Shown here one piece after another: positions 17,529-26,202 of a stretch of DNA of 64,000 nucleotides (position 1 is the stretch's first letter; every line of letters begins with the position of its first letter). Source of the stretch: Ruminococcaceae bacterium P7 (GTDB lineage Bacteria; Bacillota; Clostridia; Oscillospirales; Acutalibacteraceae); contig FMUA01000010.1 in assembly GCA_900100595.1 (NCBI GenBank), positions 1-64,000 on the forward strand, given 5' to 3'. A program made the position numbers and the translations under genes. The notes below the pieces were generated by a model. It was not told where the DNA came from and ran no database searches. It saw only the letters and a program-made list of their open reading frames with translations.

Positions 17529-18741
17529 GCGGCCTGAGCTGCTCGCACCTGCGGGCGATATGGACTGCCTGCGTGCCGCGCTCCACTACGGAGCGGACGC
17601 GGTCTTTCTCGCAGGCAAGCTTTTCGGAATGCGCTCGGCGCCGAAAAACTTTGATACAGACGAACTGCGTGAAGCGTGCGAACTGGCGCACGGCATGGGG
17701 AAAAGGATCTATCTGACCTGTAATGTGCTGCCGCGCGAGCATGAGTTGAGCGCACTGCCTGCATTTCTGAAAGCCGCGCAGGACTGCGGCGTGGACGCGT
17801 TCATCATCGCCGACCTCGGCGTGCTGGAGATGGCAAAGCAGTACGCGCCGAATGTGGCAAGGCACGTTTCCACACAGGCAGGCGTCACCAACTCCGCCGC
17901 CGCCAATGCGCTCTATCACCTGGGCGCGTCGCGTGTGGTGCTCGCAAGGGAGATTCCGCTCAGCGAAGTCGCACAAATCCGTGCGCAGATTCCGGAAGAT
18001 ATGGAAATCGAGTGCTTCGTGCACGGCGCGATGTGCGTCTCGTTCTCGGGACGCTGCCTGATTTCAAGTTACCTGACGGGAAGGGACGCCAATCACGGCG
18101 ACTGTGCGCAGCCCTGCCGCTGGAAGTACCATCTGTTTGAGGAAAAGCGCGAGGGACAGTTCTTTCCCGTGGAGGAGGACAGCGACGGCACCTATCTCTA
18201 TAATTCCCGCGATATGTGCATGATCGAACATATTCCCGAAATGGTCGCGGCAGGCGTTTCGAGCTTCAAGATCGAGGGCAGGGCAAAGTCTGCCTATTAT
18301 ACGGCTGTCACGGTCAACGCTTATCGGCACGCGATCGATGACTACCTCTCTGAGGGCGAAAACTTTATCTTAAAGCCGTGGATCCGCGAGGAGCTGGAAA
18401 AGATCAGCCACCGCGAATACAGCACAGGCTTCTATCTCGGCGGAGAGCCGGGACAGGCGGTGCACAGCGGCGGCTACATCCGACATTACAATCAGGTTGC
18501 CGTCTGCGAGGAATACCTTGATAAAACAACCTCCGTCATCACGCAGCGCAACAAGTTCCTCGTCGGCGATACGCTTGACATTCTGCCGCCCGACGGCGTT
18601 CCCTTTGAAACAGTCTGCCTTTCCTTGACGAACGCGGAGGGAGAAGCGGTAGAGAGCGCGCCGCATCCGATGGAGAGATTAATCATAAAAGCTGACAAAC
18701 CGATTCCCGCAGGCTCATTGCTGCGCAAGAAAGCGGATTAA
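17521..18741 (+). CDS. U32 peptidase-family protein (likely tRNA hydroxylation type)
   Basis: The protein is 406 aa. The start is MIKRPELLAPAGDMDCLRAA, overlapping the mltG end; the longer frame upstream lies inside mltG. The segment VHGAMCVSFSGRCLISSYLT with DCAQPCRW contains the cysteine set of the U32 family. Related proteins TrhP/YrrO install 5-hydroxyuridine in tRNA, and RlhA modifies 23S rRNA, so an RNA-modifying role is more likely than proteolysis. Being next to alaS fits a translation-related operon. Confidence 0.88.
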   Translation: MIKRPELLAPAGDMDCLRAALHYGADAVFLAGKLFGMRSAPKNFDTDELREACELAHGMGKRIYLTCNVLPREHELSALPAFLKAAQDCGVDAFIIADLGVLEMAKQYAPNVARHVSTQAGVTNSAAANALYHLGASRVVLAREIPLSEVAQIRAQIPEDMEIECFVHGAMCVSFSGRCLISSYLTGRDANHGDCAQPCRWKYHLFEEKREGQFFPVEEDSDGTYLYNSRDMCMIEHIPEMVAAGVSSFKIEGRAKSAYYTAVTVNAYRHAIDDYLSEGENFILKPWIREELEKISHREYSTGFYLGGEPGQAVHSGGYIRHYNQVAVCEEYLDKTTSVITQRNKFLVGDTLDILPPDGVPFETVCLSLTNAEGEAVESAPHPMERLIIKADKPIPAGSLLRKKAD

Positions 18742-18779
18742 ACATATCAATCAAGCAAGAATAAAAGGAGTAATCAACA

Positions 18780-21410
18780 ATGCAGTGGACAGGATTAAAT
18801 GAACTCAGAGAAAAATTCCTGGAGTTTTTCGAGTCGAAGGGATGCCTCAGGCTTCCCAGCTTCTCGCTTGTTCCGAAGGATGACAACAGCCTGCTTCTGA
18901 TCAACAGCGGTATGGCGCCGATGAAAAAATACTTCACGGGCGAGGTAACGCCGCCGCGCAAGCGCGTCACAACCTGTCAGAAGTGCATCCGCACGCCCGA
19001 CATCGAGCGCGTCGGCATCACCGCGCGTCACGGCACGTTCTTTGAGATGCTCGGCAACTTCTCCTTCGGCGACTATTTCAAGAGGGAAGCGACCGCATGG
19101 GCGTGGGAGTTCTTTACCAAGGTACTGGAAATGCCCGAGGACAAGCTCTACGTTTCCATCTATCAGGATGACGACGAGGCGTATGACATCTGGACAAAGG
19201 AAGTCGGCGTCGACCCGTCCCACATGGTCAGACTCGGCAAGGAAGACAATTTCTGGGAGCACGGTTCAGGCCCCTGCGGTCCCTGCTCCGAAATCTATTT
19301 TGACCGCGGCGATGAGCACGGCTGCGGCAAGCCCGACTGTCACGTCGGCTGCGAGTGCGACCGCTTTGTCGAGGTCTGGAACCTCGTATTCACCCAGTTT
19401 GAGAACGACGGCAAGGGCAATTACACACCTCTCGACCATCCCAATATCGATACGGGCATGGGACTGGAGCGTCTTGCCTGCGTCATGCAGGGTGTGGATA
19501 ACCTGTTCCTCGTCGATACCGTTCAGAACATCATGAAGCACATCTCCGACATCATGGGCGTGGAGTACGGCAGAGATCCCAAGAGCGATATTTCGCTGCG
19601 CGTCATTACCGACCATATCCGTTCGACAACCTTCATGATCGGCGACGGCGTCATGCCGTCCAATGAGGGCAAGGGCTACGTTCTGCGCCGGCTGCTCAGA
19701 AGAGCGGCACGTCACGGCAGACTGCTCGGCTACACGGAACCGTTCCTCTACAAGGTCTGCGACACCGTTATCAAGGAGAACCTCGCGGCATATCCCGAGC
19801 TGAAGGAGAAACAGGAGTTCATCACCAAGGTCATCCGCGTCGAGGAGGAGAGCTTCGCCAAGACGATCGACCAGGGCTTCAAGATGCTCCAGTCCCTGAT
19901 TGAGCGCGAGGATATCAAGGAAATCAGCGGAGAGGATGCGTTCAAGCTCAATGACACCTACGGCTTCCCGATCGACCTGACCCGGGAGATTCTCGAGGAA
20001 AAGGGAATCGAGGTCAACGTCGACCGCTTCTATGAGCTGCTCAAGGAGCAGAAAAAGCGCTCCCGCAGCGCGAGAAAGAACGCGGGAGCCGACGCGTGGA
20101 TTTCCGACACTACCGACCTTTCCGATATTGCCAAAACTGAGTTTATCGGCTATTCCGCGCTTTCCTGCGACGCGAAAATCACCGCGATCGTCAGGGACGG
20201 TGAGAGAGTTGAGACCGCAGGCGAGGGAGAGAGCGTTGTTGTCGTTCTCGACAAAACACCTTTCTACGCTGAGAGCGGCGGACAGGTGGGCGATACGGGT
20301 GTAATCACCGCAAACGCGCTGAACATCGAAGTCGAAAATACCACCAAGGATCCCTCGGGCAATATCTTCCTGCATTCCTGCGTGATTCAGGAGGGCGGCA
20401 TCGCGGTAGGCGAGACCGTCGGCGCGCAGGTAGACGAGGACAGACGTGCCGATATCATGCGCAACCACACCGCGGCGCATCTTCTGCAGGCAGCGCTCCG
20501 CGAGGTGCTCGGCAACCATGTCCAGCAGGCAGGTCAGATGGTCTCTGACGACTTCTTCCGCTTTGACTTCACCCACTTCGAGGCGATGACTGCACAGGAG
20601 CTGCTTGACGTAGAGGAGCTCGTCAACAAGAAGATTCTCGAGGCGATTCCCGTTGTTGTCCGCGAGATGCCGATCGAGGAGGCCAAGAAGCTCAACGCGA
20701 TGGCGCTTTTCGGAGAAAAATACGGCGACGTTGTCCGCGTTGTCAGCATTGATGATTTCTCGGTCGAGTTCTGCGGCGGCACACATGCCGCAAGCACCGC
20801 CAACCTCGGACTGTTCAAGATCCGTCAGGAAGGCTCCGTCGCGGCAGGCGTCAGAAGAATCGAAGCGCTCACAGGAAAGGGCGTTCTCAATTACATCAAC
20901 AAGGCAAACGCGATGATGATCGGTGCGGCAACGATCATGAAGGTAAATCCAAGGCTGCTTGTTGAGGGCGTGCGCAAAGCGGAGCAGCTGATCAAAGCGC
21001 AGGCAAAAGAGATCGCCGACCTCAACGCAAAGCTGGCATCCGCACAGCTCGACAGCTTCTTTGAGAACGCGGTCACCGAAAACGGCGTCACCATCGTAAC
21101 GGGCACCGTCAAGGGAGCCAACGCGGATGTGCTCCGCGATATGTGCGGACGCGCCAAGGATAAGAGCGGAAATGTTGTCGCGGTATTCGCGTCTGCGAAC
21201 GACGGCAAGGTCACCTTTGCTGCAGGCGTCGGCAAGGAAGCGCTCTCACTGGGAGCCAACGCGGGAAAAATTGTCAGAGCGGTCGCTCAGGCGGCAGGCG
21301 GCAACGGAGGCGGAAAACCCGACATGGCAATGGCGGGAGCCAAGGACGAGAGCAAGATAGCGGAAGCACTTGCTTTGGTCAAGGAAACTGTCTATAGTAT
21401 GCTGAAATAA
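18780..21410 (+). CDS. alaS: Alanyl-tRNA synthetase
   Basis: The protein is 876 aa, full length. The catalytic domain opens with WTGLNELREKFLEFFESKG, and motif regions GNFSFGDYF and GMGLERLACV are clear. The editing domain has the zinc ligands HTAAHLL and CGGTHA. A coiled-coil and C-Ala domain follow, ending in the Gly-rich GGNGGGKPDMAMAG. No T-box leader is visible in the 38 bases between the U32 gene and this start, which has AAAGGAG. It may be read through from the upstream operon. Confidence 0.97.
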   Translation: MQWTGLNELREKFLEFFESKGCLRLPSFSLVPKDDNSLLLINSGMAPMKKYFTGEVTPPRKRVTTCQKCIRTPDIERVGITARHGTFFEMLGNFSFGDYFKREATAWAWEFFTKVLEMPEDKLYVSIYQDDDEAYDIWTKEVGVDPSHMVRLGKEDNFWEHGSGPCGPCSEIYFDRGDEHGCGKPDCHVGCECDRFVEVWNLVFTQFENDGKGNYTPLDHPNIDTGMGLERLACVMQGVDNLFLVDTVQNIMKHISDIMGVEYGRDPKSDISLRVITDHIRSTTFMIGDGVMPSNEGKGYVLRRLLRRAARHGRLLGYTEPFLYKVCDTVIKENLAAYPELKEKQEFITKVIRVEEESFAKTIDQGFKMLQSLIEREDIKEISGEDAFKLNDTYGFPIDLTREILEEKGIEVNVDRFYELLKEQKKRSRSARKNAGADAWISDTTDLSDIAKTEFIGYSALSCDAKITAIVRDGERVETAGEGESVVVVLDKTPFYAESGGQVGDTGVITANALNIEVENTTKDPSGNIFLHSCVIQEGGIAVGETVGAQVDEDRRADIMRNHTAAHLLQAALREVLGNHVQQAGQMVSDDFFRFDFTHFEAMTAQELLDVEELVNKKILEAIPVVVREMPIEEAKKLNAMALFGEKYGDVVRVVSIDDFSVEFCGGTHAASTANLGLFKIRQEGSVAAGVRRIEALTGKGVLNYINKANAMMIGAATIMKVNPRLLVEGVRKAEQLIKAQAKEIADLNAKLASAQLDSFFENAVTENGVTIVTGTVKGANADVLRDMCGRAKDKSGNVVAVFASANDGKVTFAAGVGKEALSLGANAGKIVRAVAQAAGGNGGGKPDMAMAGAKDESKIAEALALVKETVYSMLK

Positions 21411-21517
21411 ACCCCAACCACTAAATATAGTAAATACTTACAAAGAATTATAAAAAACAAATGAATCTTAGCAAAGAACCTTGTGCAAATTGGTAGAACA
21501 AAAAATTTCAAAAGGTA

Positions 21518-21546
21518 TTGAAGTTTTATGACTTTTATTGTATAAT
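21518..21546 (+). promoter_or_regulatory. Promoter of the surface protein gene
   Basis: TTGAAG and TATAAT are 17 bases apart, and the gene starts 57 bases downstream after AGGAGGAG. The strong signals and biased codons of the gene suggest high expression. Confidence 0.7.
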
Positions 21547-21602
21547 GTACTTACTGAGATTATATTTCTCGGATGAACGAACGATTTTAGGAGGAGAAAA
21601 AA

Positions 21603-22661
21603 ATGTTCAAGAAAGTTGCAAGCATTATTCTTGCTGCAATGATGGTTTCCGCAACTGCTGTTGTTGCGAGCGCTGCTGAAACAGAAGAAACTGCAGCGGC
21701 TGCTGATGATTCCGTAGTTGCTGCTGCTGACGATTCCGCTGTTGCTGCTGCCGATGATTCTACCGTAGCGGCTGCTGATGATTCCGGTTCTACCGTAGGC
21801 TCAGGCAACAAGGTTTACTTCAAGCTTGATCCCAGCGTATGGAAGTCCGCAAAGCAGGTTACCTGCTATGTTGGCACACATAACGGCGGCGACGCTCCCT
21901 TTGCTTGGGGTTCCAAGAAGGGTAACTGTGAGGACGAGGGCGACAACCTCTGGTCCTATGATTTCGACGACAAGGGCATCTCGATTGAGTCCGGCAAGCA
22001 GTACAGCCTGAACTTCACAGGCGACTGGGGCGTTCAGACCTGCGATATGCTGTTTGACTCCAGCATCATGGGTTCCACCTGCGTTCTGACCTCTGAGACA
22101 GTTGAGAACAACGTTGACTCCAACAAGCTCAGCTATGTCTGCACATGGGAAGGTCAGGATTCTTCCAAGTACGGTCCCGTAAAGCTCATCACCTCCATCG
22201 GTAATGTTATCGGTACCGCTTACTGGGCTGACACCACTCCTTATGACATGCTCTTAACCTTCATTAAGTCCGATGGTAAGGACGGTCTCTCCAACGCGCT
22301 CAACTTTAACGGCAAGACTGCTCAGCAGACTCTTGATGATACTGCAAAGGCTCTTGGTCTGACCTCCGCTGACATTCAGAAGGCTATCAAGGAATCCGGC
22401 AAGCCTGTTGACTGGAAAAATCCTGACGGCGGTAACGGCGGCGGTTCCAGTTCCGGCGGCAACTCCAGCTCCGGCGGTTCCAGCTCTTCCGGCTCCAGCT
22501 CCAGCAGCTCTTCTTCCACAACCAAGACCACTTCCACCAGCACCACAGGCACAAGCTCTGTAAAGTCCGGTGAGGGTGAGACTCTCGTATTCCTGTTCGG
22601 CGGCGTTATGCTCGCAGCTGCAGGCATCATCTTCCTCGCAAGAAAGAAGAGAGAAGAGTAA
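21603..22661 (+). CDS. Surface protein with AADDS repeats and C-terminal membrane anchor
   Basis: The protein is 352 aa. It has a signal peptide (residues 1-23, ending ASA), then four short AAADDS-V repeats (residues of about 33-60). A domain of about 200 aa opens with KVYFKLDPSVWKSAKQVTCY. A Gly/Ser/Thr linker comes next, then one membrane helix (FLFGGVMLAAAGIIFLA) and a KKREE tail. This is the layout of a sortase substrate, but the LPXTG box is missing: SGEGET stands where it should be. The domain start resembles starch-binding CBM26-type modules (VYF...W...Y), which is a weak resemblance only. Codon use is more biased than in neighbours, which suggests an abundant protein. Confidence 0.75.
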   Translation: MFKKVASIILAAMMVSATAVVASAAETEETAAAADDSVVAAADDSAVAAADDSTVAAADDSGSTVGSGNKVYFKLDPSVWKSAKQVTCYVGTHNGGDAPFAWGSKKGNCEDEGDNLWSYDFDDKGISIESGKQYSLNFTGDWGVQTCDMLFDSSIMGSTCVLTSETVENNVDSNKLSYVCTWEGQDSSKYGPVKLITSIGNVIGTAYWADTTPYDMLLTFIKSDGKDGLSNALNFNGKTAQQTLDDTAKALGLTSADIQKAIKESGKPVDWKNPDGGNGGGSSSGGNSSSGGSSSSGSSSSSSSSTTKTTSTSTTGTSSVKSGEGETLVFLFGGVMLAAAGIIFLARKKREE

Positions 22662-22681
22662 TTTCCATTACTTGAATGATT

Positions 22682-22708
22682 AAAGGGAACGGTTCATCCG
22701 TTCCCTTT
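22682..22708 (+). terminator. Terminator between convergent genes
   Basis: AAAGGGAACGG and CCGTTCCCTTT pair over 11 bp around a TTCAT loop and are followed by TTTTTGTTTG on the plus strand. It ends the surface protein transcript and may also serve the phosphatase gene. Confidence 0.85.
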
Positions 22709-22716
22709 TTGTTTGT

Positions 22717-23184
22717 TTATTTTTCATAACCAAGGTATCTGAGAAATCCCTCGCAGCCTCTGACAATATCCTCATACGTCCGGTCAAAGTTCCCGCAGTA
22801 CCACGGGTCGGCAATATCGCCGCCGTCCGCATAGGAAAGCAGCAGCCGCAGCTTATTTTCTCTGTCCTGACCGACGATCCGCTTTGCGTTGCGCAGGTTG
22901 TTTCCGTCCATGCAGAGAAGATAATCATACTTCTCATAGTCCTCTCGTGTGAGCTGTACCGCGCGCTTGCCCTCGCAGGAAATACCGTGAGCCGCCAGTT
23001 CTCTTTTTGCGGGAGGATAAACGGGATTTCCTCTGCCATCCCGGATCTCCTCTCTGCTCGTCGCGGAGGAAGCTATATAAAAGTCTTTTTCAATACCGCG
23101 TTCGCATACCATCTTTTTGAGAATAAACTCCGCCATCGGACTTCTGCAAATATTGCCGTGGCAGATAAACATCACCTTGAACAT
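22717..23184 (-). CDS. Low-molecular-weight protein tyrosine phosphatase
   Basis: The protein is 155 aa. The start MFKVMFICHGNICRSP was chosen because the P-loop C-x5-R (CHGNICRS) is normally at residues 8-15; the longer frame adds 19 unrelated residues. The general acid Asp is in ADPWYCGNFDRTYEDI (DPW motif). It removes phosphate from Tyr or Arg residues. No partner tyrosine kinase lies nearby, so its target is unknown. Confidence 0.93.
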   Translation of the reverse strand: MFKVMFICHGNICRSPMAEFILKKMVCERGIEKDFYIASSATSREEIRDGRGNPVYPPAKRELAAHGISCEGKRAVQLTREDYEKYDYLLCMDGNNLRNAKRIVGQDRENKLRLLLSYADGGDIADPWYCGNFDRTYEDIVRGCEGFLRYLGYEK

Positions 23185-23249
23185 TTCATCACTTCCGTTG
23201 CTTTTTACCGATATCATACCATAAATCACGTAAAGGCGCAATATTCGTA

Positions 23250-23278
23250 TTGTATTTTTATGTAACCTGTCGTATAAT
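23250..23278 (+). promoter_or_regulatory. Promoter of the orphan response regulator
   Basis: TTGTAT and TATAAT are 17 bases apart, 32 bases ahead of the ATG. Confidence 0.65.
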
Positions 23279-23309
23279 GGAGCTATAACAAAGGAACGGA
23301 TGTGAACAT

Positions 23310-23984
23310 ATGTATCGGATTTTGATGGTGGAGGATGACAGAAACATCCAAACGCTGGTAGTCAACTATTTTACCAAGAAAGAAAAAGGACTGTATGAGG
23401 TCGAGGTCGCCGAAAACGGACAAATCGGACTGGAAAAGGCGTATGAAAATCATTACGATTTACTGCTTCTTGATGTGATGCTGCCTGAGCTGGACGGCTT
23501 TGAGATCTGCAAGGAAATGCGGCAAAACAGCGACGTCCCGATCATGTTCATCACCGCGCGCGCCGATGAAAGCGATATCCTCAACGGCTACGCGCTTGGC
23601 TGTGACGACTATGTTGTCAAACCGTTTCCGCTGCCCGTTCTCTATGAAAAAGCAAACGCGCTGATCAAGCGTTCCAAGGGCTTAGTACGCTCCAAGGTAT
23701 TCACCGCAGGCAATCTCTCGCTGAATCCCAACAACGGCATGGTGATCTGCAACGGGGAAGAGGTCAAGCTGACCGCGCGGGAATACGGTATTTTAAAAGT
23801 GCTGATGGAAAACAAGGGCGTGATCATCAGCCGTGAAAAGCTGCTGGACATGGTATGGGGCTATAACAGCGACGTCGATGAACGCGTGCTTGATACCCAT
23901 ATGCGAAACCTCCGCAAAGCGCTGGGTGCGAACGGAAAACAAATCAAAACCGTTATCCGCCGCGGCTACAAAATCGAAAAATAA
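23310..23984 (+). CDS. OmpR/PhoB-type response regulator (no adjacent kinase)
   Basis: The protein is 224 aa. The receiver domain has the acidic pair MVEDD, the phospho-acceptor Asp in LLLLDVMLPELDG and the Lys in VVKPFPLPV. The winged helix ends with VIRRGYKIEK. It binds DNA when phosphorylated. No histidine kinase follows; instead the CotH-type lipoprotein gene begins 82 bases later, so the two may form a regulated pair. The cognate kinase must be encoded elsewhere. Confidence 0.92.
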   Translation: MYRILMVEDDRNIQTLVVNYFTKKEKGLYEVEVAENGQIGLEKAYENHYDLLLLDVMLPELDGFEICKEMRQNSDVPIMFITARADESDILNGYALGCDDYVVKPFPLPVLYEKANALIKRSKGLVRSKVFTAGNLSLNPNNGMVICNGEEVKLTAREYGILKVLMENKGVIISREKLLDMVWGYNSDVDERVLDTHMRNLRKALGANGKQIKTVIRRGYKIEK

Positions 23985-24066
23985 CAGAAAATTCATGCCG
24001 CGTTCATACAGCCGTCAAATTACGGTGCTATTCTTGACCCATCAAAAGATTTAGAAGGTGTTTCCC

Positions 24067-25842
24067 ATGAGAAAAATCGGCGCAATCCTCTTGTCCTTTG
24101 CGATGCTGTTCGGCGTCTGTATGACAGGCTGTCAAAGTCAAAGCCCGTCCTCACAGACGGAAACCGCAGATGAACCCGAAAAGAAAACCGCTTCCGCCGG
24201 CTATGCGGATACGCTGTGTGACACAAGCACTGTCCACGAAATCAACGTCGAGCTTGCAGAGGACGACTGGAAGGATTTGCTTGCCAATCCGCTTGAAAAG
24301 ACCAAATACAAAGCTGATGTGACAATTGACGGCGAAAAGATCGAAAACGTATCTTTCGCGACAAAGGGAAACACCTCTCTTTCTCAGGTGGCTTCCTCCG
24401 ATTCCGACCGCTACAGCTTCAAGATCAATTTCGGAAAATATGAAAAAGGACAGACCTATCAGGGACTGGACAAGCTCAATTTGAACAATATCATGTCCGA
24501 TGCCACCTACATGAAGGATTACCTGTCCTATAGGATCATGCGCGAGGCAGGCGTGAGCGCTTCGCTGACAAGCTACGTCGCGCTTTCCGTCAACGGTGAG
24601 CTTCATGGATTGTATATTGCGATAGAGGATGTGTCGGATTCCATGCTGGAGCGCAGCGGCAAGTCCTCGGACGGCGCGCTCTATAAGCCCGAAACCGAAC
24701 GTCTGGACAACGCGAACGGCGGTCCCGACAAAAAGCAGGACGGAATGCAGCCCCCGTCGGGTGATGAACAGATGCAGCAGGGCGGAATGAACCCTCCGTC
24801 GGGCGACGGACAGATGCCTCAGGGCGACTTCCAGCCTCCCACCAACAGCGACGGTAAAATCGAAATGCCTCAGGGCAACGGACAGATGCCGCAAGGCGGA
24901 ATGAACCCTCCGTCTGGTGACGGACAAATGCCGCAGGGTGATTTCCAGCCTCCCACCAACAGCGACGGCGAAATCGAAATGCCTCAGGGCGGCGGACCGC
25001 AAGGCGGTCCGATGGGCATGGACGGCGACAGCAGCGGAGCCGATTTGGTATACTCCGACGATAACCGCGACAGCTATTCCGACATCTTTGACAACGAGGA
25101 AAACGACGTCTCCGAGGACGATGAAAAAGAGCTGATTGCCGCAATCAAAGCCCTCAACAGCGGTGAAAATATTGAACAATACTGGAACATGGACGAGGTC
25201 ATCCGCTACTTCGTCGCCCATAATTTCGTGCTGAACTACGACAGCTACACCGGCACCATGCTCCACAACTACTATCTCTATCAAAACGACGGAAAGGTTT
25301 CCATCCTTCCGTGGGACTACAACCTCTCGTTTGGCGGGTTCCAGGGCGGTTCCGACGCAACCTCTGCGGCAAATTGGGCGATTGATTCACCCTTGTCGGG
25401 AACGACCGAGGAAAAACGACCGCTGTGGAACGCGATCGTTTCCAATGAAGCCTACTTAGAGAAGTACCATCAATACTATAATGAGCTGCTCGCGAATTTC
25501 TTCAGCAACGGCAAGTGCACCGAGGAAATCGAGCGCGTTTACAATATGATTCGTCCTTACGTTGAAAAAGACCCGACCGCGTTCTATACGCTCGACGAAT
25601 TCGACGAAGCCGTCACCACCCTGAAAGCCTTCTGCGAAAAACGCGCGGAGAGCATTTCAAAGCAGTTGAACGGCAAACTCGGCAGCACCACCGACACCCA
25701 GAAATCTGAGGACAAAGTTGACGCGTCCGACCTGACGCTTTCCAAGATGGGCTCTCAGGGCGGCGGCAAGGATGGCGGTAAAGGCTTTCCGAATGGAGAA
25801 ATGCCGCAGAAACAGGATAATACGCAACAAAAGAACGAATAG
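24067..25842 (+). CDS. CotH-kinase family lipoprotein with Pro/Gln/Gly repeats
   Basis: The protein is 591 aa. The lipoprotein signal ends at the lipobox MTGC (Cys near residue 22). The CotH domain begins near residue 50 (VHEINVELAEDDWKDLLANP) and includes KLNLNNIMSDATYMKDYLSY. It resumes after an insertion with SILPWDYNLSFGG, the metal-binding motif of CotH protein kinases, which phosphorylate spore-coat or surface proteins outside the cytoplasm. The insertion (about residues 220-330) is a hydrophilic M-P-Q-G-rich linker with a 38-residue tandem repeat. The C-terminus is Gly/Lys rich. An orphan response regulator precedes it. The substrate is unknown. Confidence 0.87.
   Translation: MRKIGAILLSFAMLFGVCMTGCQSQSPSSQTETADEPEKKTASAGYADTLCDTSTVHEINVELAEDDWKDLLANPLEKTKYKADVTIDGEKIENVSFATKGNTSLSQVASSDSDRYSFKINFGKYEKGQTYQGLDKLNLNNIMSDATYMKDYLSYRIMREAGVSASLTSYVALSVNGELHGLYIAIEDVSDSMLERSGKSSDGALYKPETERLDNANGGPDKKQDGMQPPSGDEQMQQGGMNPPSGDGQMPQGDFQPPTNSDGKIEMPQGNGQMPQGGMNPPSGDGQMPQGDFQPPTNSDGEIEMPQGGGPQGGPMGMDGDSSGADLVYSDDNRDSYSDIFDNEENDVSEDDEKELIAAIKALNSGENIEQYWNMDEVIRYFVAHNFVLNYDSYTGTMLHNYYLYQNDGKVSILPWDYNLSFGGFQGGSDATSAANWAIDSPLSGTTEEKRPLWNAIVSNEAYLEKYHQYYNELLANFFSNGKCTEEIERVYNMIRPYVEKDPTAFYTLDEFDEAVTTLKAFCEKRAESISKQLNGKLGSTTDTQKSEDKVDASDLTLSKMGSQGGGKDGGKGFPNGEMPQKQDNTQQKNE
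24781..25008 (+). repeat. 114-bp tandem repeat inside the CotH gene
   Basis: Two near-identical 114-bp units (starting 24781 and 24895) each encode 38 residues of the type GGMNPPSGDGQMPQGDF. The period is a multiple of three, so copy number can change without a frameshift. Confidence 0.8.
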
Positions 25843-25877
25843 TGTAGCATAAAATACATATCGACGCATATTGCCCT

Positions 25878-25905
25878 TTGTAATTTATCTGAAAACCGTT
25901 ATAAT
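25878..25905 (+). promoter_or_regulatory. Promoter of the ACP-ketosynthase operon
   Basis: TTGTAA and TATAAT are 16 bases apart. The ACP start is 49 bases downstream, after AGAAAGG. No clear TetR-type dyad was found at this site. Confidence 0.6.
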
Positions 25906-25954
25906 AAGTAAATGGATATCATTTTCCGATAAAGATAAGAAAGGGTAATGAAAA

Positions 25955-26200
25955 ATGAATATTGAAATTGCACAGAAAATCAAGACAATGCTGGTAGAGT
26001 CGCTGAGAATCCCCGAGGATCAGCTTGAATTTGACTCACAGCTGTTCGGCGAGGACATAGGACTCGATTCCATTGATTCCATTGAGATCATCGCGGGCAT
26101 CGACGAACTGTTCGGTATCGACATGACAGGCGCTCCCCGTGAGAATTTCCAGACGATCGAGAGTCTGACCGCCTTTGTTGAGGCAAACAAGGGAGCCTGA
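25955..26200 (+). CDS. Acyl carrier protein
   Basis: The protein is 81 aa. The phosphopantetheine Ser is in GLDSIDSIEI (canonical LGxDSLDxVE), near residue 36. The body is acidic and helical as expected. It carries the growing acyl chain for the ketosynthase encoded immediately after it: its TGA overlaps an ATG at 26200. Housekeeping ACPs normally sit with fabD/fabG or fabF of the full fatty-acid cluster, which is not here, so this looks like a dedicated ACP. No phosphopantetheinyl transferase is in the window. Confidence 0.92.
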   Translation: MNIEIAQKIKTMLVESLRIPEDQLEFDSQLFGEDIGLDSIDSIEIIAGIDELFGIDMTGAPRENFQTIESLTAFVEANKGA

Positions 26201-26202
26201 TG

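Noticed and set aside
18742..18779. A T-box riboswitch ahead of alaS
   Set aside because: Only 38 bases separate alaS from the gene before it, too short for a T-box, and no T-box sequence was seen.
19266..20786. A 506-codon minus-strand frame opposite alaS
   Set aside because: alaS is unmistakable here; the antisense frame is a by-product of its codon bias.
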